A stretch of DNA of 64,000 bases from Desulfobacterales bacterium (GCA_034003325.1 JAVEYW010000006.1:210561-274560), one strand, 5' to 3'; shown: positions 17,780 through 27,766, numbered from the stretch's first letter. The notes: generated by a model not told the origin, from the sequence alone. Made by a program: numbers and translations.

Positions 17780-18091
17780 GCGGGAAATTTTACCTCATTA
17801 ATAGTCTCAGCTCTTGCCGCCATGTTATTCCGATCTGCTTGTGTGGTTGACCGGTTATGGCTGGTTCATCTTATGATGACAGCTTTTATTATAGATCTTA
17901 AATGGTGCAGGCTAACATAAGCCTCTTTTTAAAACAAGCAGTTGGCGCAGTTGGCGCATGACGTATAAAGACAAGGCGTTTCAGCACGGCAAGGGGAGAA
18001 GATTGTTTACAATCGGTTTTGGCTTGGGTAAAGTCTTCTTTTTTTTACGACGCATTGCGGGCGCCATTTGAGCGCATAAAAGGTGATCGCC
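17780..18091. other. Intergenic region between divergent genes
   Basis: 312 bases separating the Gate-domain gene from the ABC exporter. It should hold both promoters, but I cannot pick a convincing pair. A short tandem repeat of GCAGTTGGC occurs near 17938-17956. No RNA gene is seen. Confidence 0.6.
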
Positions 18092-19009
18092 ATGAGAGAG
18101 TTGGCAATTCAAGTTGATAAGGCAACCAAGACGTTTAAGGCCATAAGAGCGGTCGACGCGCTGAGTTTTGAAGTACAAACCGCCCAATGCTTCGGGCTTC
18201 TCGGCCCCAATGGTGCCGGAAAATCGACCATGATGAACATGCTTTACGGTAAAACGCGGCGAGACGGCAACGGGGGCGGACAAATTAATGTGTTCGGATA
18301 TGATCCGGAGGACAATGCCCTTGCGATCAAATTTCTTTCCGGTATTGTACCCCAGGAAAACAACCTGGATATAGAGTTGAGCGTGCTTCAGAATCTGCTG
18401 ATCTATTCGCGGTTTTACGGACTCAAAAAACAGGCGGCCCTGCCGCGTATCGAAACCCTGTTGGCGTTCATGGAGCTGACCGAGAAGATAAATTCCAAGA
18501 TTCGTGATCTTTCCGGCGGAATGCAGCGGCGCCTTGTTATTGCCCGGGCCTTGATCAATCAGCCGAAGTTGCTGATTCTGGATGAGCCCACTACCGGGCT
18601 GGATCCTCAGGTGCGTCAGCTGATCTGGGATAAACTGAGAATGCTTCAGCAAGAAGGTGTTACGATTCTGCTCTGCACCCATTATATGGAGGAAGCCTTT
18701 CAAATTTGTGATCGATTGATCATTATGAATGGCGGCCGAAAAGTCATGGAGGGAAAGCCGGCCACGCTCATTTCCGAGCACATGGAGCCCTGGGTTCTGG
18801 AGGCGTTCGGCGCGGACTTGCCCGATGAAAAAGATGTTCCCGATCGAATCCGCGTGGAGAAGACTGCTCATCGGGTGCTGCTCTATTCAAAGGATCTCGG
18901 TGCGCTTAAAACCGTTCGAAACGGCTTGCGGGCAGGGGATTATTTTCTGAGGCAATCCAATCTCGAGGATTTATTCCTGAAAACGACGGGGAGAAAATTA
19001 AATGAATAA
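18092..19009 (+). CDS. ABC-2-type exporter, ATP-binding protein (NodI-like)
   Basis: A 305-residue ATPase. Walker A is GPNGAGKSTMM, Q-loop GIVPQENNLD, signature LSGGMQRRL, Walker B LLILDEPTTGLDP, and H-loop CTHYMEEA. The C-terminal 70 residues form a small accessory domain. It belongs to the DrrA/NodI group that powers export of lipids, drugs or polysaccharides. ATG 18092 follows AAAGGTG; a GTG at 18083 adds three residues. It overlaps the permease gene by eight bases. Confidence 0.92.
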   Translation: MRELAIQVDKATKTFKAIRAVDALSFEVQTAQCFGLLGPNGAGKSTMMNMLYGKTRRDGNGGGQINVFGYDPEDNALAIKFLSGIVPQENNLDIELSVLQNLLIYSRFYGLKKQAALPRIETLLAFMELTEKINSKIRDLSGGMQRRLVIARALINQPKLLILDEPTTGLDPQVRQLIWDKLRMLQQEGVTILLCTHYMEEAFQICDRLIIMNGGRKVMEGKPATLISEHMEPWVLEAFGADLPDEKDVPDRIRVEKTAHRVLLYSKDLGALKTVRNGLRAGDYFLRQSNLEDLFLKTTGRKLNE

Positions 19010-19805
19010 CCCGGCGCCAATGCGAAACGTTCTATCCGAACCGCCGTCGCTCTTTGTGAGGCTGTTCAGCGTCTGGTACCGGCATTACCGGGTTTATACC
19101 CGGAATTTGATCAGCAACGGGTTCCCGCCTTTTCTCGAGCCTCTTTTTTTCCTGGCCGGCGTGGGGCTGGGGTTAGGGCAATTCGTCGGTGTGATCGACG
19201 GCGCTCCCTACGTGGTCTTTCTGGCTTCCGGCATTATTGCGCCGCCGGCCATGTTTACCGCTTCATTCGAGTGCACTTATGGCACCTTTATTCGGCTTGA
19301 GTTTGATCGGGTTTATGACGGCATGATATCCGCGTCCCTGACGAGCCGGGATCTTTTTGTCGGGGAGATGCTTTTTTGCGCCACCAAAGGCCTGTTCTAT
19401 TCGGCCGCAGTGCTTTGCGTGATCTATCCCTTTGGATTGATTGCATCCCCGATGGGCTTTTTGGCGCCTGTGGGTGGGTTTTTCACGGGGTTGATGTTTG
19501 CGGCGCTTGGGCTTTATATTACTTCCTTTGTAAAGAATATCAATCACTTCAATTTTTATTTCACAGGACTGATAACGCCCATGTTTTTTTTCTCCGGAGT
19601 GGTATTTCCGCTTTCATCCCTGCCGGCCTATATTCGACCGGTCGCCGAGATTTTTCCCCTCACGCACGCGGCTCGTCTTATTCGGGCCTTTTGTTTCAAC
19701 CGGTTTGATCTGTTGACCGTGGTCAGCCTGATTTATATGCTTGTGTTTACGATCATGGTTGGTTTTTTGGCGATCCGACGTTTGGAGAAAAGAATCATCT
19801 TGTAA
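19002..19805 (+). CDS. ABC-2-type exporter, permease (NodJ-like)
   Basis: A 267-residue permease with six hydrophobic segments. LISNGFPPFLEPLFFLAGVGLGLG, YGTFIRLEFDRVYDGMISASLTSRDLFVGEM and GLITPMFFFSGVVFPLSSLP are ABC2_membrane landmarks. It pairs with the preceding ATPase through an eight-base overlap. Substrate unknown; the nearby polysaccharide and peptidoglycan genes are only weak context. Confidence 0.9.
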   Translation: MNNPAPMRNVLSEPPSLFVRLFSVWYRHYRVYTRNLISNGFPPFLEPLFFLAGVGLGLGQFVGVIDGAPYVVFLASGIIAPPAMFTASFECTYGTFIRLEFDRVYDGMISASLTSRDLFVGEMLFCATKGLFYSAAVLCVIYPFGLIASPMGFLAPVGGFFTGLMFAALGLYITSFVKNINHFNFYFTGLITPMFFFSGVVFPLSSLPAYIRPVAEIFPLTHAARLIRAFCFNRFDLLTVVSLIYMLVFTIMVGFLAIRRLEKRIIL

Positions 19806-19902
19806 AGCAGCCAATACCGTCGGAGAGATCTTCTCCGGTTTTCACCTGATTTCAACAGCGGCCGGCCAATTTGTTATTTTGACAAATTCAGGGAGTTCAC
19901 AT

Positions 19903-20922
19903 ATGGTGGCGGCCATGAAAAAGGTTGCACTACCATTGGGTGTGGGTTTGGTTTTTTTCATGCTCGCCGTGTTTTATGCGGTCTTCGATCTGATGCGTTA
20001 TGCCTATAACGGCGCCGCGTCGACTGTGGATGAACCTCGGACGGTGATCGTGCCCTCGGGGCAGCGATTTGTCGATACAACCGAGCAATTGCTTGAGGCG
20101 GGCGTTATTCAAAAGCCCAATCGCTTTAGAGCGTTTGCGCGGTTATACGGTTACGATAAACGTGTTAAAGCCGGAGAATATCTGCTTTCCACCGCTATGT
20201 CGCCGGCGAAGGTGATTGAAACGCTGATTTTAGGGAAAGTGGTGCTTCACCGGCTTACCGTGCCTGAAGGCTATACGTATCGGCAAATAGGCGACTTGTT
20301 GGAAAAGACGGGCTTGGTAACGGCATCCGAATTCATCACCCGGGCTCGGGATGCCGAACTGGTGCGTCAATTCGGTGTTCCGGGGGAAACATTGGAAGGC
20401 TATCTTTATCCGGACACTTATTTTTTCCCGAGAGGGGTGACTGCCCGTGAAATCATCACCGCCATGATTCACCGGTTCGAAACGGTGATGACGAGCCAAT
20501 GGAAGGAGCGGGCGGCCCAGCTTCAATTATCCGTTCATCAGGTCATGACACTGGCTTCCATTATCGAAAAGGAAACTGGTGCGCCCGAGGAACGCGCCAT
20601 CATATCTTCGGTTTTTTTTAACCGTCTTCATCGCGGCATGCGTCTTGAATCCGATCCGACCGTTATTTACGGAATTACGGATTTTGACGGCAATATTACC
20701 CGCAATCATCTGAAAGAAAAAACACCTTATAACACCTATCAAATTGAAGGTCTTCCCCCCGGCCCCATTGCCAATCCCGGAAAGGAAGCCATTCATGCGG
20801 CGCTGTTTCCTCAGCAGACCGACTTCCTGTTCTTTGTTTCAAAACAAAACGGCACGCATCATTTCTCTAAAGATATGAAAGAACACTTGCGGGCTGTAAG
20901 TCAATACCAGCTCCGCAAATGA
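19903..20922 (+). CDS. mltG: Endolytic murein transglycosylase
   Basis: A 339-residue MltG (YceG-like) enzyme that cleaves nascent peptidoglycan strands. One N-terminal membrane helix (PLGVGLVFFMLAVFYAVFDLM) anchors a LysM-like subdomain (PSGQRFVDTTEQLLEAGVI) and the catalytic domain with ASIIEKETGAPEER, containing the catalytic Glu. YNTYQIEGLPPGPIANPG is another signature. AGGGAG lies seven bases before ATG 19903; the frame open from 19741 overlaps the permease gene and is not used. Followed immediately by nagZ. Confidence 0.93.
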   Translation: MVAAMKKVALPLGVGLVFFMLAVFYAVFDLMRYAYNGAASTVDEPRTVIVPSGQRFVDTTEQLLEAGVIQKPNRFRAFARLYGYDKRVKAGEYLLSTAMSPAKVIETLILGKVVLHRLTVPEGYTYRQIGDLLEKTGLVTASEFITRARDAELVRQFGVPGETLEGYLYPDTYFFPRGVTAREIITAMIHRFETVMTSQWKERAAQLQLSVHQVMTLASIIEKETGAPEERAIISSVFFNRLHRGMRLESDPTVIYGITDFDGNITRNHLKEKTPYNTYQIEGLPPGPIANPGKEAIHAALFPQQTDFLFFVSKQNGTHHFSKDMKEHLRAVSQYQLRK

Positions 20923-20930
20923 GGACATGC

Positions 20931-21935
20931 ATGGTTCTTCAATCATTTACAGTGGAACAACTGGCGGGCCAGCGGTTGATGGTGGGTTTTGACGGCCTGG
21001 TGCTCGATGCCGAACTCAAGTACTTGATTGATACCCTCAAGGTGGCAGGCCTCGTTCTTTTCAAGCGCAACATCGAATCACCCGAGCAGATTCGCCGGCT
21101 GTGCGTTTCCGCACAGGAGTATGCGCGTGCCTGTGGTCAGCCGCCGCTTCTGATCGCGATTGACCAGGAGGGCGGACAAGTCGCCCGCCTGAAAAAGCCG
21201 TTTACCGAGTTTGACGGCCAGCCCGCCATGAAAGACACCGATGATGCCGTTCGATTCGCGCATATCTGCGCCAAGGAATTAAAGGCGGTCGGCATCAACA
21301 TGAATTTTGCGCCGGTGCTGGATGTGGCGCCGCTGGAGATGAAAAGTATCATGGCGGGCAGATCCTTTGGCGCGGAGCCCCATCGGGTGGCGTTAATGGG
21401 AGAGACCGTGATTCAGCACTTGCAGGAAAACGGCGTCATGGCCGTGGTCAAGCATTTTCCCGGAATCGGTAGAACCATTCTGGATTCCCATTTGGATCTG
21501 CCGACGCTTGATTCGTCGCTGTCAGAACTGGAATCGTTTGATTTAATTCCATTTCAGCGCGCCATCAATGCCAATGTGGCTGGCATGATGCTTTCTCATA
21601 TCATGTATCCGCAACTCGATGCCGATTGGCCGGCCAGCCTGTCTCCGGTTATTGCGAAGACTCTTTTAAGGCGGCAACTGGGCTATCAGGGTGTGGTGAT
21701 TACGGATGATCTTGATATGGGGGCCATTGTCAAATATTTTGGATTTGAAAATGCCGTGTTACAGGTGATGGCCGCGGGTATCGATATCGCGCTTATTTGC
21801 CATCGAAGTGAAAAAATGGAAATGGGGGTTAATGCCATCCGGTCCCGATTAAATCGTTCCGAGAGCGATTACGAGCGTTGCCGGATTTCGGTCAACCGAA
21901 TCTTATCACTAAAAAACAGGTTTCTAACTGCCTAA
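20931..21935 (+). CDS. nagZ: Beta-N-acetylhexosaminidase (family GH3)
   Basis: A 334-residue GH3 enzyme that removes GlcNAc from muropeptides in the cytoplasm during peptidoglycan recycling. LLIAIDQEGGQVARL and MNFAPVLDV are typical. KHFPGIGRTILDSHLDLP is the catalytic loop; it keeps the D-S-H dyad although the usual GHG reads GIG. VITDDLDMGAI holds the nucleophile Asp. The start may be ATG 20931 (GAGGA upstream) or ATG 20919, which overlaps the mltG stop. Coupling to mltG makes a small murein-turnover operon. Confidence 0.92.
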   Translation: MVLQSFTVEQLAGQRLMVGFDGLVLDAELKYLIDTLKVAGLVLFKRNIESPEQIRRLCVSAQEYARACGQPPLLIAIDQEGGQVARLKKPFTEFDGQPAMKDTDDAVRFAHICAKELKAVGINMNFAPVLDVAPLEMKSIMAGRSFGAEPHRVALMGETVIQHLQENGVMAVVKHFPGIGRTILDSHLDLPTLDSSLSELESFDLIPFQRAINANVAGMMLSHIMYPQLDADWPASLSPVIAKTLLRRQLGYQGVVITDDLDMGAIVKYFGFENAVLQVMAAGIDIALICHRSEKMEMGVNAIRSRLNRSESDYERCRISVNRILSLKNRFLTA

Positions 21936-22007
21936 TCCGGCAAAGCCGGATGCTGGAATGCTGGGATGCTGGGAAGCATAAAAGCCATTTTTCACCTTCG
22001 GCGAATA

Positions 22008-22124
22008 TACGCGCAAAAGCGTGCATGTTTCTAGTAAAGGGCCTAATCTGGTAAAGCTATCAGCTGGGCGGCCTGGCGGCCAACGACCTTCTCCATTTAT
22101 GCACGCTTTTTTGTGCCTGTTTCT
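22008..22124 (+). repeat. Dispersed repeat, copy B with a partial tandem copy
   Basis: Copy B (22061-22124) matches copy A at 13341-13422. Just upstream, about 22008-22046 carries GCGTGCATGTTTCT and AGTAAAGGGCCTAA, which recur after copy B as TGTTTCTGATAAAGG and AAAGGGCCTAAC, so the unit is partly tandem. The right end lies inside the 3' end of tsaD. Confidence 0.7.
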
Positions 22125-23146
22125 GATAAAGGGGTTAAAGGGCCTAACCGTTTAACAGCTCTCGAATATACATCCTGATCAAGACAATCTGCCCGCCCGC
22201 TTTTCAAATAATGGTATCCGACGGCGGCGATCATGGCGGCATTGTCGCCGCAAAGGGAAGGAGAAGGCAGATGCGCTTGAAGCCCGTTGGTATTGGCTTC
22301 TTTCACGATCTTCTGCCGAAGTCGGCTATTTGCGGCGACACCGCCGACAATGGAAAGATGCTGACAGTTTTTTGCGATGGCTGCTCGAACGATTTTCCGG
22401 ACCAGCACCTCCACCACCGCTTCTTGAAAACCGGCCGCAATATCACGAATCTGCGCCTGATATTCCGTCGAATGGGTCTGAATATATCGGTTTACAGCGG
22501 TTTTAAGGCCGCTGAAGCTGAAATCAAATTCGCTTTTCTTGACATGGGCTCTCGGGAACCGGATTTGTTTCGGGTTCCCCTTTTTAGCCAACTGATCGAT
22601 GATCATTCCGCCCGGATAACCGAGCCCGAGCATTTTCGCCACCTTGTCATATGCCTCACCGGCGGCATCATCCCGGGTTTGTCCCATCAGGCAGTATTGC
22701 ATATGCGATGTCACATGGTAAAGGCTGGTGTGCCCGCCTGAAACAAGGAGGGATACAAACGGGAAAGGCGGTGGATTCGGTTCCAGAAAAATACTGAAGA
22801 GATGCCCTTCCAGGTGATCGACGCCGACCCATGGAATTTTCAGCGCATAGCCGAGCGCTTTTGCAAATGAAAAGCCCACCAGCAAAGAGCCTACCAGTCC
22901 CGGGCCGCGGGTAGCGGCAATGCCGTCGATTTGAGCAAAGTTCAAGCCGGCTTGGTTAAGCGCGTCACTCACCACGGGTACGATGGCTTCGGTATGTTTT
23001 CTGGACGCCAGTTCGGGCACCACACCGCCATAGGGGTGATGAATGGATACCTGAGAAGACACCACGGAGGAAAGGATGTGGAGGCCGTCTTTAACCACGG
23101 CGGCCGCTGTTTCATCGCAGGAGGATTCAATTCCGAGAATAAGCAT
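22097..23146 (-). CDS. tsaD: tRNA N6-threonylcarbamoyladenosine transferase subunit
   Basis: A 349-residue TsaD (Gcp/Kae1) that completes t6A37 formation in ANN-decoding tRNAs. It begins LILGIESSCDETAAAVV and shows VVPELASRKHTE with its metal-binding His, GPGLVGSLLVG, and VSGGHT. ATG 23146 is right for the family; the longer frame from 23182 adds twelve unrelated residues. The last few codons and the stop lie in dispersed repeat copy B, so the C-terminal tail ETGTKKRA appears repeat-derived. Confidence 0.96.
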   Translation of the reverse strand: MLILGIESSCDETAAAVVKDGLHILSSVVSSQVSIHHPYGGVVPELASRKHTEAIVPVVSDALNQAGLNFAQIDGIAATRGPGLVGSLLVGFSFAKALGYALKIPWVGVDHLEGHLFSIFLEPNPPPFPFVSLLVSGGHTSLYHVTSHMQYCLMGQTRDDAAGEAYDKVAKMLGLGYPGGMIIDQLAKKGNPKQIRFPRAHVKKSEFDFSFSGLKTAVNRYIQTHSTEYQAQIRDIAAGFQEAVVEVLVRKIVRAAIAKNCQHLSIVGGVAANSRLRQKIVKEANTNGLQAHLPSPSLCGDNAAMIAAVGYHYLKSGRADCLDQDVYSRAVKRLGPLTPLSETGTKKRA

Positions 23147-23281
23147 AAGAACTATATTGGAACCTGTATTGTAACCCGACACAAAAAACGGGTAGGTTCG
23201 TATCTGGGAAATAATGGTTTATTCCCCTTAATGCGTGTTAGCTTTCCAGCTTCCCGGCTGTCAGCTTGCGGCCAAGCCGGA

Positions 23282-25108
23282 TTAAGGGGTTTCATCGATG
23301 TCCGCCAGTTTAATGGCGAACTGTTTTAAAAACAGGTTATTGGTACGACAGGCATCCGTTATCCGTTTAATTTTATCTTTTCCATGACCGTTGAAAGACA
23401 CCACCATTCCGTCTGGTTTGTATTCGGCAACCAATCTCGGCAGATCTTCAAATCGACCCAGAATCGGGTATCCTTGAAGTTTTTTGCCGACCTTGAGCAC
23501 ATCATCGTCGAGAAAACCGGTGGGTTTCAATTGAAGACGATGATTGTTCATGATTTCCCGCAGTAAAAATTCTCCGCCTCTGCCGGCGCCATAGATCAAA
23601 ACGGTTTTACCCGTCAGGGTTTTGCGTTTCATGGTATCCAGAAATATTCTAAAGGAGCCCCGGGTGCCCAATAGCAATCCTGTGGTGACCAGCCAGTCGA
23701 TCACAAAGACCCCTTTGGAAAATCCATCAAACCGGTAGAAAAAGGTGACGATGCCCACGGATACCAGGGAGGCCAATGTCGACGCCTTTAAGTGAACATA
23801 AACGTCATTGGCGCTCATATACCCCCAGATTCCCCGATAAACGCCGATGATGAAAAAGATAAGGAGCTTGCACGCGATGATGGCCGGCATGGAGCGAAGA
23901 AACACAACAAAATAGGCGGGGAAAACAGCCTGATCATATCGCAGCCTGTAGGATAGGTAATAGGAAAATGCCACCAGACCAAAATCGAGTATAACCATTA
24001 GTAACTGTTTTTTATAGGTAAGTTCCAGCAGGATCGGCGTATAGGGCCGATCCCGAAGAACTGAAAACTCCTTTTCGGGGTATATGCGAAGCTGCGATAG
24101 ATAAACCCCCATGAGAATGATGGCAAGCGCGACCGGAATGATGACAACCGGTGAGGTCAGGGTGTCATTTTTGCTGACAAATACAGCCGCAAAACCAGAG
24201 ACGATACCGATCAGATATAAAAACCGAACAGCCGCCTTTTCCGTCAATCCCATCAGTACCAGTCGGTGAGAGGTATGGTCCTTTCCGCCGACGGATGCTT
24301 TTCGGCCGCTTAACAGCCGAATGAGCGTGACAAGGGTGGTATCCAGAATGGGAACCATCAACAGCAGGACCGGAACCGCATAGGGCGTTATCGGGTTGGT
24401 GGAAATGGTTTCAGAATGGTAGAGCGACATCATGGCCAGTGCGTATCCGATCATCAGGCTGCCGCTGTCCCCCATGAAAATGGTGGCGGGCGAAAAATTA
24501 TAAAAGAGAAACGCGGCCAGCGCGCCTGCCAGAATCATAGCGGATATGGAGATCAGGGGGTCTATGGTGAAAAATAAATAGGATAGAAAGCATGCGGCAA
24601 TGAGCCCGATGCCGGCGCACAACCCGTCCATGTTGTCGATGAGGTTGAAGGCATTGGTGATGCCGACTATCCAGACGATGGTCAGGGTGGTGTCCAGTGT
24701 CAGGGATGAAAACCAGTGCAATCGAAATCCCAGAAAGGCTGCGATGGAGGCGATCAGAACTTGGCCGATCAGTTTGGTGTGCGGTTTGATACGAATATAA
24801 TCATCCAATAGCCCCAGACAAAAACAGAGGGTCATGCCCAGCCACAAAACCGGGCCGATCGGAAGGGGGGCTTGCTGTCCGGAAGGAAGAGATGCTTGTC
24901 TTAACAGGATGGAAAAATCAGTTACATACAGCAATGTCAGCCCGGTACTACAATAGATGGCGATGCCGCCCAAAAGGGCGGTGGGCCGCTTATGCCATCG
25001 CTCATCGGACGGATAGGCTATCCATCCTTTTTTTTTAGCAACGTGTCTCACCAGTGGTGTTAAGAAAAGACACAGGATGAACGAAATTATTGGTAAATAC
25101 TTATTCAT
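23282..25108 (-). CDS. WecA-like glycosyl-1-phosphate transferase fused to a CapD-like N-terminal half
   Basis: A 608-residue membrane protein. Residues about 1-330 form an undecaprenyl-phosphate GlcNAc-1-phosphate transferase (MraY/WecA family) with ten or so helices and the Asp motifs GLLDDYI, NLIDNMDGL and FMGDSGS. From about 350 a second set of four helices (LLMVILDFGLVAFSYYLSYRLRYD) leads into a Rossmann-type domain with VLIYGAGRGGEFLLREI and ILGRFEDLPRLVAEYKPDG, as in the N-terminal half of FlaA1/CapD epimerases. The SDR catalytic domain of CapD is absent. It would start O-antigen or capsule assembly. It is transcribed toward tsaD. Confidence 0.88.
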   Translation of the reverse strand: MNKYLPIISFILCLFLTPLVRHVAKKKGWIAYPSDERWHKRPTALLGGIAIYCSTGLTLLYVTDFSILLRQASLPSGQQAPLPIGPVLWLGMTLCFCLGLLDDYIRIKPHTKLIGQVLIASIAAFLGFRLHWFSSLTLDTTLTIVWIVGITNAFNLIDNMDGLCAGIGLIAACFLSYLFFTIDPLISISAMILAGALAAFLFYNFSPATIFMGDSGSLMIGYALAMMSLYHSETISTNPITPYAVPVLLLMVPILDTTLVTLIRLLSGRKASVGGKDHTSHRLVLMGLTEKAAVRFLYLIGIVSGFAAVFVSKNDTLTSPVVIIPVALAIILMGVYLSQLRIYPEKEFSVLRDRPYTPILLELTYKKQLLMVILDFGLVAFSYYLSYRLRYDQAVFPAYFVVFLRSMPAIIACKLLIFFIIGVYRGIWGYMSANDVYVHLKASTLASLVSVGIVTFFYRFDGFSKGVFVIDWLVTTGLLLGTRGSFRIFLDTMKRKTLTGKTVLIYGAGRGGEFLLREIMNNHRLQLKPTGFLDDDVLKVGKKLQGYPILGRFEDLPRLVAEYKPDGMVVSFNGHGKDKIKRITDACRTNNLFLKQFAIKLADIDETP

Positions 25109-25357
25109 AAACCCAATCGAAACAACCGGGAAGAAAATCGGCTGTTCCCGTCATCCTTTTTTTGGTCGGCACCCAACGGGTGCGCAATCAACCTCGCGTT
25201 CAGTTTTTGCAAACAGGCGCTTTCCGCTTGCCTTCCGATATCCATTTTAAAAGGCGTTTGATCGGCTTGATGAATACGCCAAAAACACCGTGCTTGTCAC
25301 GGGCGGATGCCGGTGCGCCGGTTTTCGGGGGAATGCCTGATAAAGGTGACATTTGCG

Positions 25358-26401
25358 CTATACCCATTGGATTTTTGCGGCGGCTTTGTTCCGTTCCGCG
25401 ATTTCTCCAATAACAAAGGCTTGTTCATCCATGGCGCGGAGTCGCTGCATGACCTCGCTCACCGCTTTTTCCGGGACAACCGCGATAAGGCCGATGCCGT
25501 TATTAAAGGTTCGCAACATTTCTTTAGGGGTAATATTGCCGCCTTGCCGCAGAAAAGAGAAAATCGGTGGAATCTCCCATGCCCCTTTTTTCAGAATGAC
25601 TTTGCAGGCGTTGGGAATAATGCGAACCACATTTTCAACGATGCCGCCGCCGGTGATATGCGCCAGCCCGAGGATGGGCAGATCCCGAATCAGCCCCCGG
25701 ATGGTCTCGGAGTAAATTTTGGTGGGCGTCAGCAGCTCTTCCCCCAGTGTTCGACCGAATTCGGGCATATAGGTGCCCACTTTCAACTTCAGAACATCAA
25801 AGCAAATTTTACGGACTAGGGAATACCCGTTGCTGTGCAGCCCGCTGGAGGCGATGCCGATCAGTTGATTGCCCACATGAATTTCAGAACCGTCGATAAT
25901 CTCATCATTATCGACCACGCCGACGGTGAAACCGGCCAGGTCGTATTCGTTTGGTTTATACAACCCCGGCATTTCAGCGGTTTCCCCGCCGATAAGCGCG
26001 CATTTGGCTTGCATGCAGCCTTCCGTGATGCCCTGAATGATGGCCGTGGCGGTATCGGTGTTGAGTGCCCCGACCGAAAGATAATCAAGGAAAAAAAGGG
26101 GTTTTGCACCCTGAACCGCGATGTCGTTGACACACATGGCTACCAGGTCAATGCCGATGGTATCGTGTTTGTCCATTAAAAAGGCGATGTTGAGTTTTGT
26201 GCCCACCCCATCGGTTGAGCTGACGAGGACCGGATTTTTAATGTTTTCGACATTTAGGGAAAACAGTCCGCCGAAGCCGCCGATTTCACCCATCACTCCG
26301 GGCCGGGAGGTCTGCGCCGCCAGTTTTTTAATGATTTTGACAAACTTGTTCCCTTTATCGATATCAACCCCTGCGTCGGCATAGGTGATGGACTCCGCCA
26401 T
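25358..26401 (-). CDS. purM: Phosphoribosylformylglycinamidine cyclo-ligase (AIR synthetase)
   Basis: A 347-residue PurM that makes aminoimidazole ribotide with ATP in purine synthesis. It starts ITYADAGVDIDKGNKFV and shows VLVSSTDGVGTKLNIA, GIDLVAMCVNDI, PLFFLDYLSVG, ALIGGETAEMPG and GIASSGLHSNGYSLVR. AAGGAG precedes ATG 26401. It is divergent from the alaC-hom run. Confidence 0.96.
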   Translation of the reverse strand: MAESITYADAGVDIDKGNKFVKIIKKLAAQTSRPGVMGEIGGFGGLFSLNVENIKNPVLVSSTDGVGTKLNIAFLMDKHDTIGIDLVAMCVNDIAVQGAKPLFFLDYLSVGALNTDTATAIIQGITEGCMQAKCALIGGETAEMPGLYKPNEYDLAGFTVGVVDNDEIIDGSEIHVGNQLIGIASSGLHSNGYSLVRKICFDVLKLKVGTYMPEFGRTLGEELLTPTKIYSETIRGLIRDLPILGLAHITGGGIVENVVRIIPNACKVILKKGAWEIPPIFSFLRQGGNITPKEMLRTFNNGIGLIAVVPEKAVSEVMQRLRAMDEQAFVIGEIAERNKAAAKIQWV

Positions 26402-26468
26402 AAAAATCTCCTTCAATAACGTGCTTTACCCCTGAATTTTACGACAAAAATTAGACCCCTTTGCCCGA

Positions 26469-26495
26469 AATGTCAAAACAAATTTTTTTGACATT
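26469..26495. promoter_or_regulatory. Perfect inverted repeat between purM and alaC
   Basis: AATGTCAAAA (26469-26478) and TTTTGACATT (26486-26495) are perfect reverse complements with a seven-base centre. It overlaps the -35 box of the candidate alaC promoter, so an operator is a reasonable guess. Confidence 0.5.
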
Positions 26496-26516
26496 ACCCT
26501 TGGTGTATTGTAATTA
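26488..26516 (+). promoter_or_regulatory. Candidate sigma-70 promoter of the alaC-hom-thrH run
   Basis: TTGACA (26488-26493), a 17-base spacer, and TAATTA (26511-26516), about 80 bases before the alaC start. Confidence 0.5.
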
Positions 26517-26596
26517 AATGCTTTTTGTTGATTGAATCCGTTTAAAGCGGCGTTATATTACTGGCGACCCCGATCGCCCAAGATAATGAGGTTAGC

Positions 26597-27766
26597 ATGA
26601 TGAAACAATTTGCACGGCTTGACCGACTCCCCCCTTACGTTTTTGCCACCGTAAATGAAATAAAGATGGCGGCGCGGCACGCCGGTCAGGATATCATCGA
26701 TCTCGGCATGGGCAACCCGGATCTTGGAACGCCGGAGCATATCGTCGACAAGATGGTGGAGGCCACCAGAAAATCCCATAATCATCGATACTCCGCGTCC
26801 ATGGGCATCCGGAAGCTGAGAATGGCTATCGCGGACTGGTACAAACGTCGCTTTGATGTGGACATTGATCCGGAAAACGAAGCCATTGTGACCATCGGCG
26901 TAAAGGAGGGTTTGAGCCACTTGGTGCTGGTGACCATTCGACCCGGAGATGTCGTGTTAACACCAACACCGACCTATCCGATTCATCCTTTTTCCGCCAT
27001 CATTGCCGGTGGGGATGTACGCGGCATTCCCCTGGGGCCGGATCAGGATTTTTTTGAAAACCTGGTCACTGCCACCCGTCAAACCTGGCCCAAACCCAAA
27101 ATGCTGATCATCAGCTATCCCCATAACCCGACCACGGAAACTGTGGAGCTCGACTTTTTTGAAAAAATCGTGGCCTATGCCAAAGAACACGATATCATGG
27201 TGGTGCACGACTTTGCCTATGCCGATCTGGTTTTCGACGGGTACAAGGCGCCGAGCTTCTTGCAGGCCAAGGGTGCCAAGGATGTCGGGGTCGAATTTTA
27301 TTCCCTATCCAAAAGCTACTCCATGGCTGGTTGGCGCGTGGGGTTTTGTGTGGGCAATCCGGAAATCGTGGGCGCGTTGCGCCGCATTAAAAGTTATCTT
27401 GATTACGGCATTTTTCAACCGATTCAGATTGCTTCCATCATTGCCCTGAACGGTCCGCAGGAACCGGTTCAAGAGATTTGCATGACGTATCAGGAGCGCA
27501 GAGATGCGCTGATCACCGGCATGAACCGGGCAGGATGGCCGGTAGAAAGTCCAAAGGGCACCATGTTTGTCTGGGCGAAGATTCCCGAAAAATATATTCA
27601 CATGGGTTCCGTGGAATTTTCCAAAATGCTGATTCGCGAGGCGCAGGTGGCGGTTTCTCCCGGGCTGGGTTTCGGAGAATACGGGGATGAGTTTGTGCGG
27701 TTCGCGCTTATTGAGAATCCCATGCGAATCAGGCAGGCGATACGCGGTATTCGCAAGATCATGTGA
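26597..27766 (+). CDS. alaC: Alanine/LL-DAP-type aminotransferase
   Basis: A 389-residue class I aminotransferase closest by eye to AlaC (glutamate-pyruvate aminotransferase). It begins [32 protein letters not shown] and shows [34 protein letters not shown] and [16 protein letters not shown], with the PLP Lys in [14 protein letters not shown]-diaminopimelate aminotransferase is a close relative, so the substrate is not certain. GAGG lies upstream of ATG 26597. It precedes hom by 27 bases. Confidence 0.88.
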   Translation: MMKQFARLDRLPPYVFATVNEIKMAARHAGQDIIDLGMGNPDLGTPEHIVDKMVEATRKSHNHRYSASMGIRKLRMAIADWYKRRFDVDIDPENEAIVTIGVKEGLSHLVLVTIRPGDVVLTPTPTYPIHPFSAIIAGGDVRGIPLGPDQDFFENLVTATRQTWPKPKMLIISYPHNPTTETVELDFFEKIVAYAKEHDIMVVHDFAYADLVFDGYKAPSFLQAKGAKDVGVEFYSLSKSYSMAGWRVGFCVGNPEIVGALRRIKSYLDYGIFQPIQIASIIALNGPQEPVQEICMTYQERRDALITGMNRAGWPVESPKGTMFVWAKIPEKYIHMGSVEFSKMLIREAQVAVSPGLGFGEYGDEFVRFALIENPMRIRQAIRGIRKIM

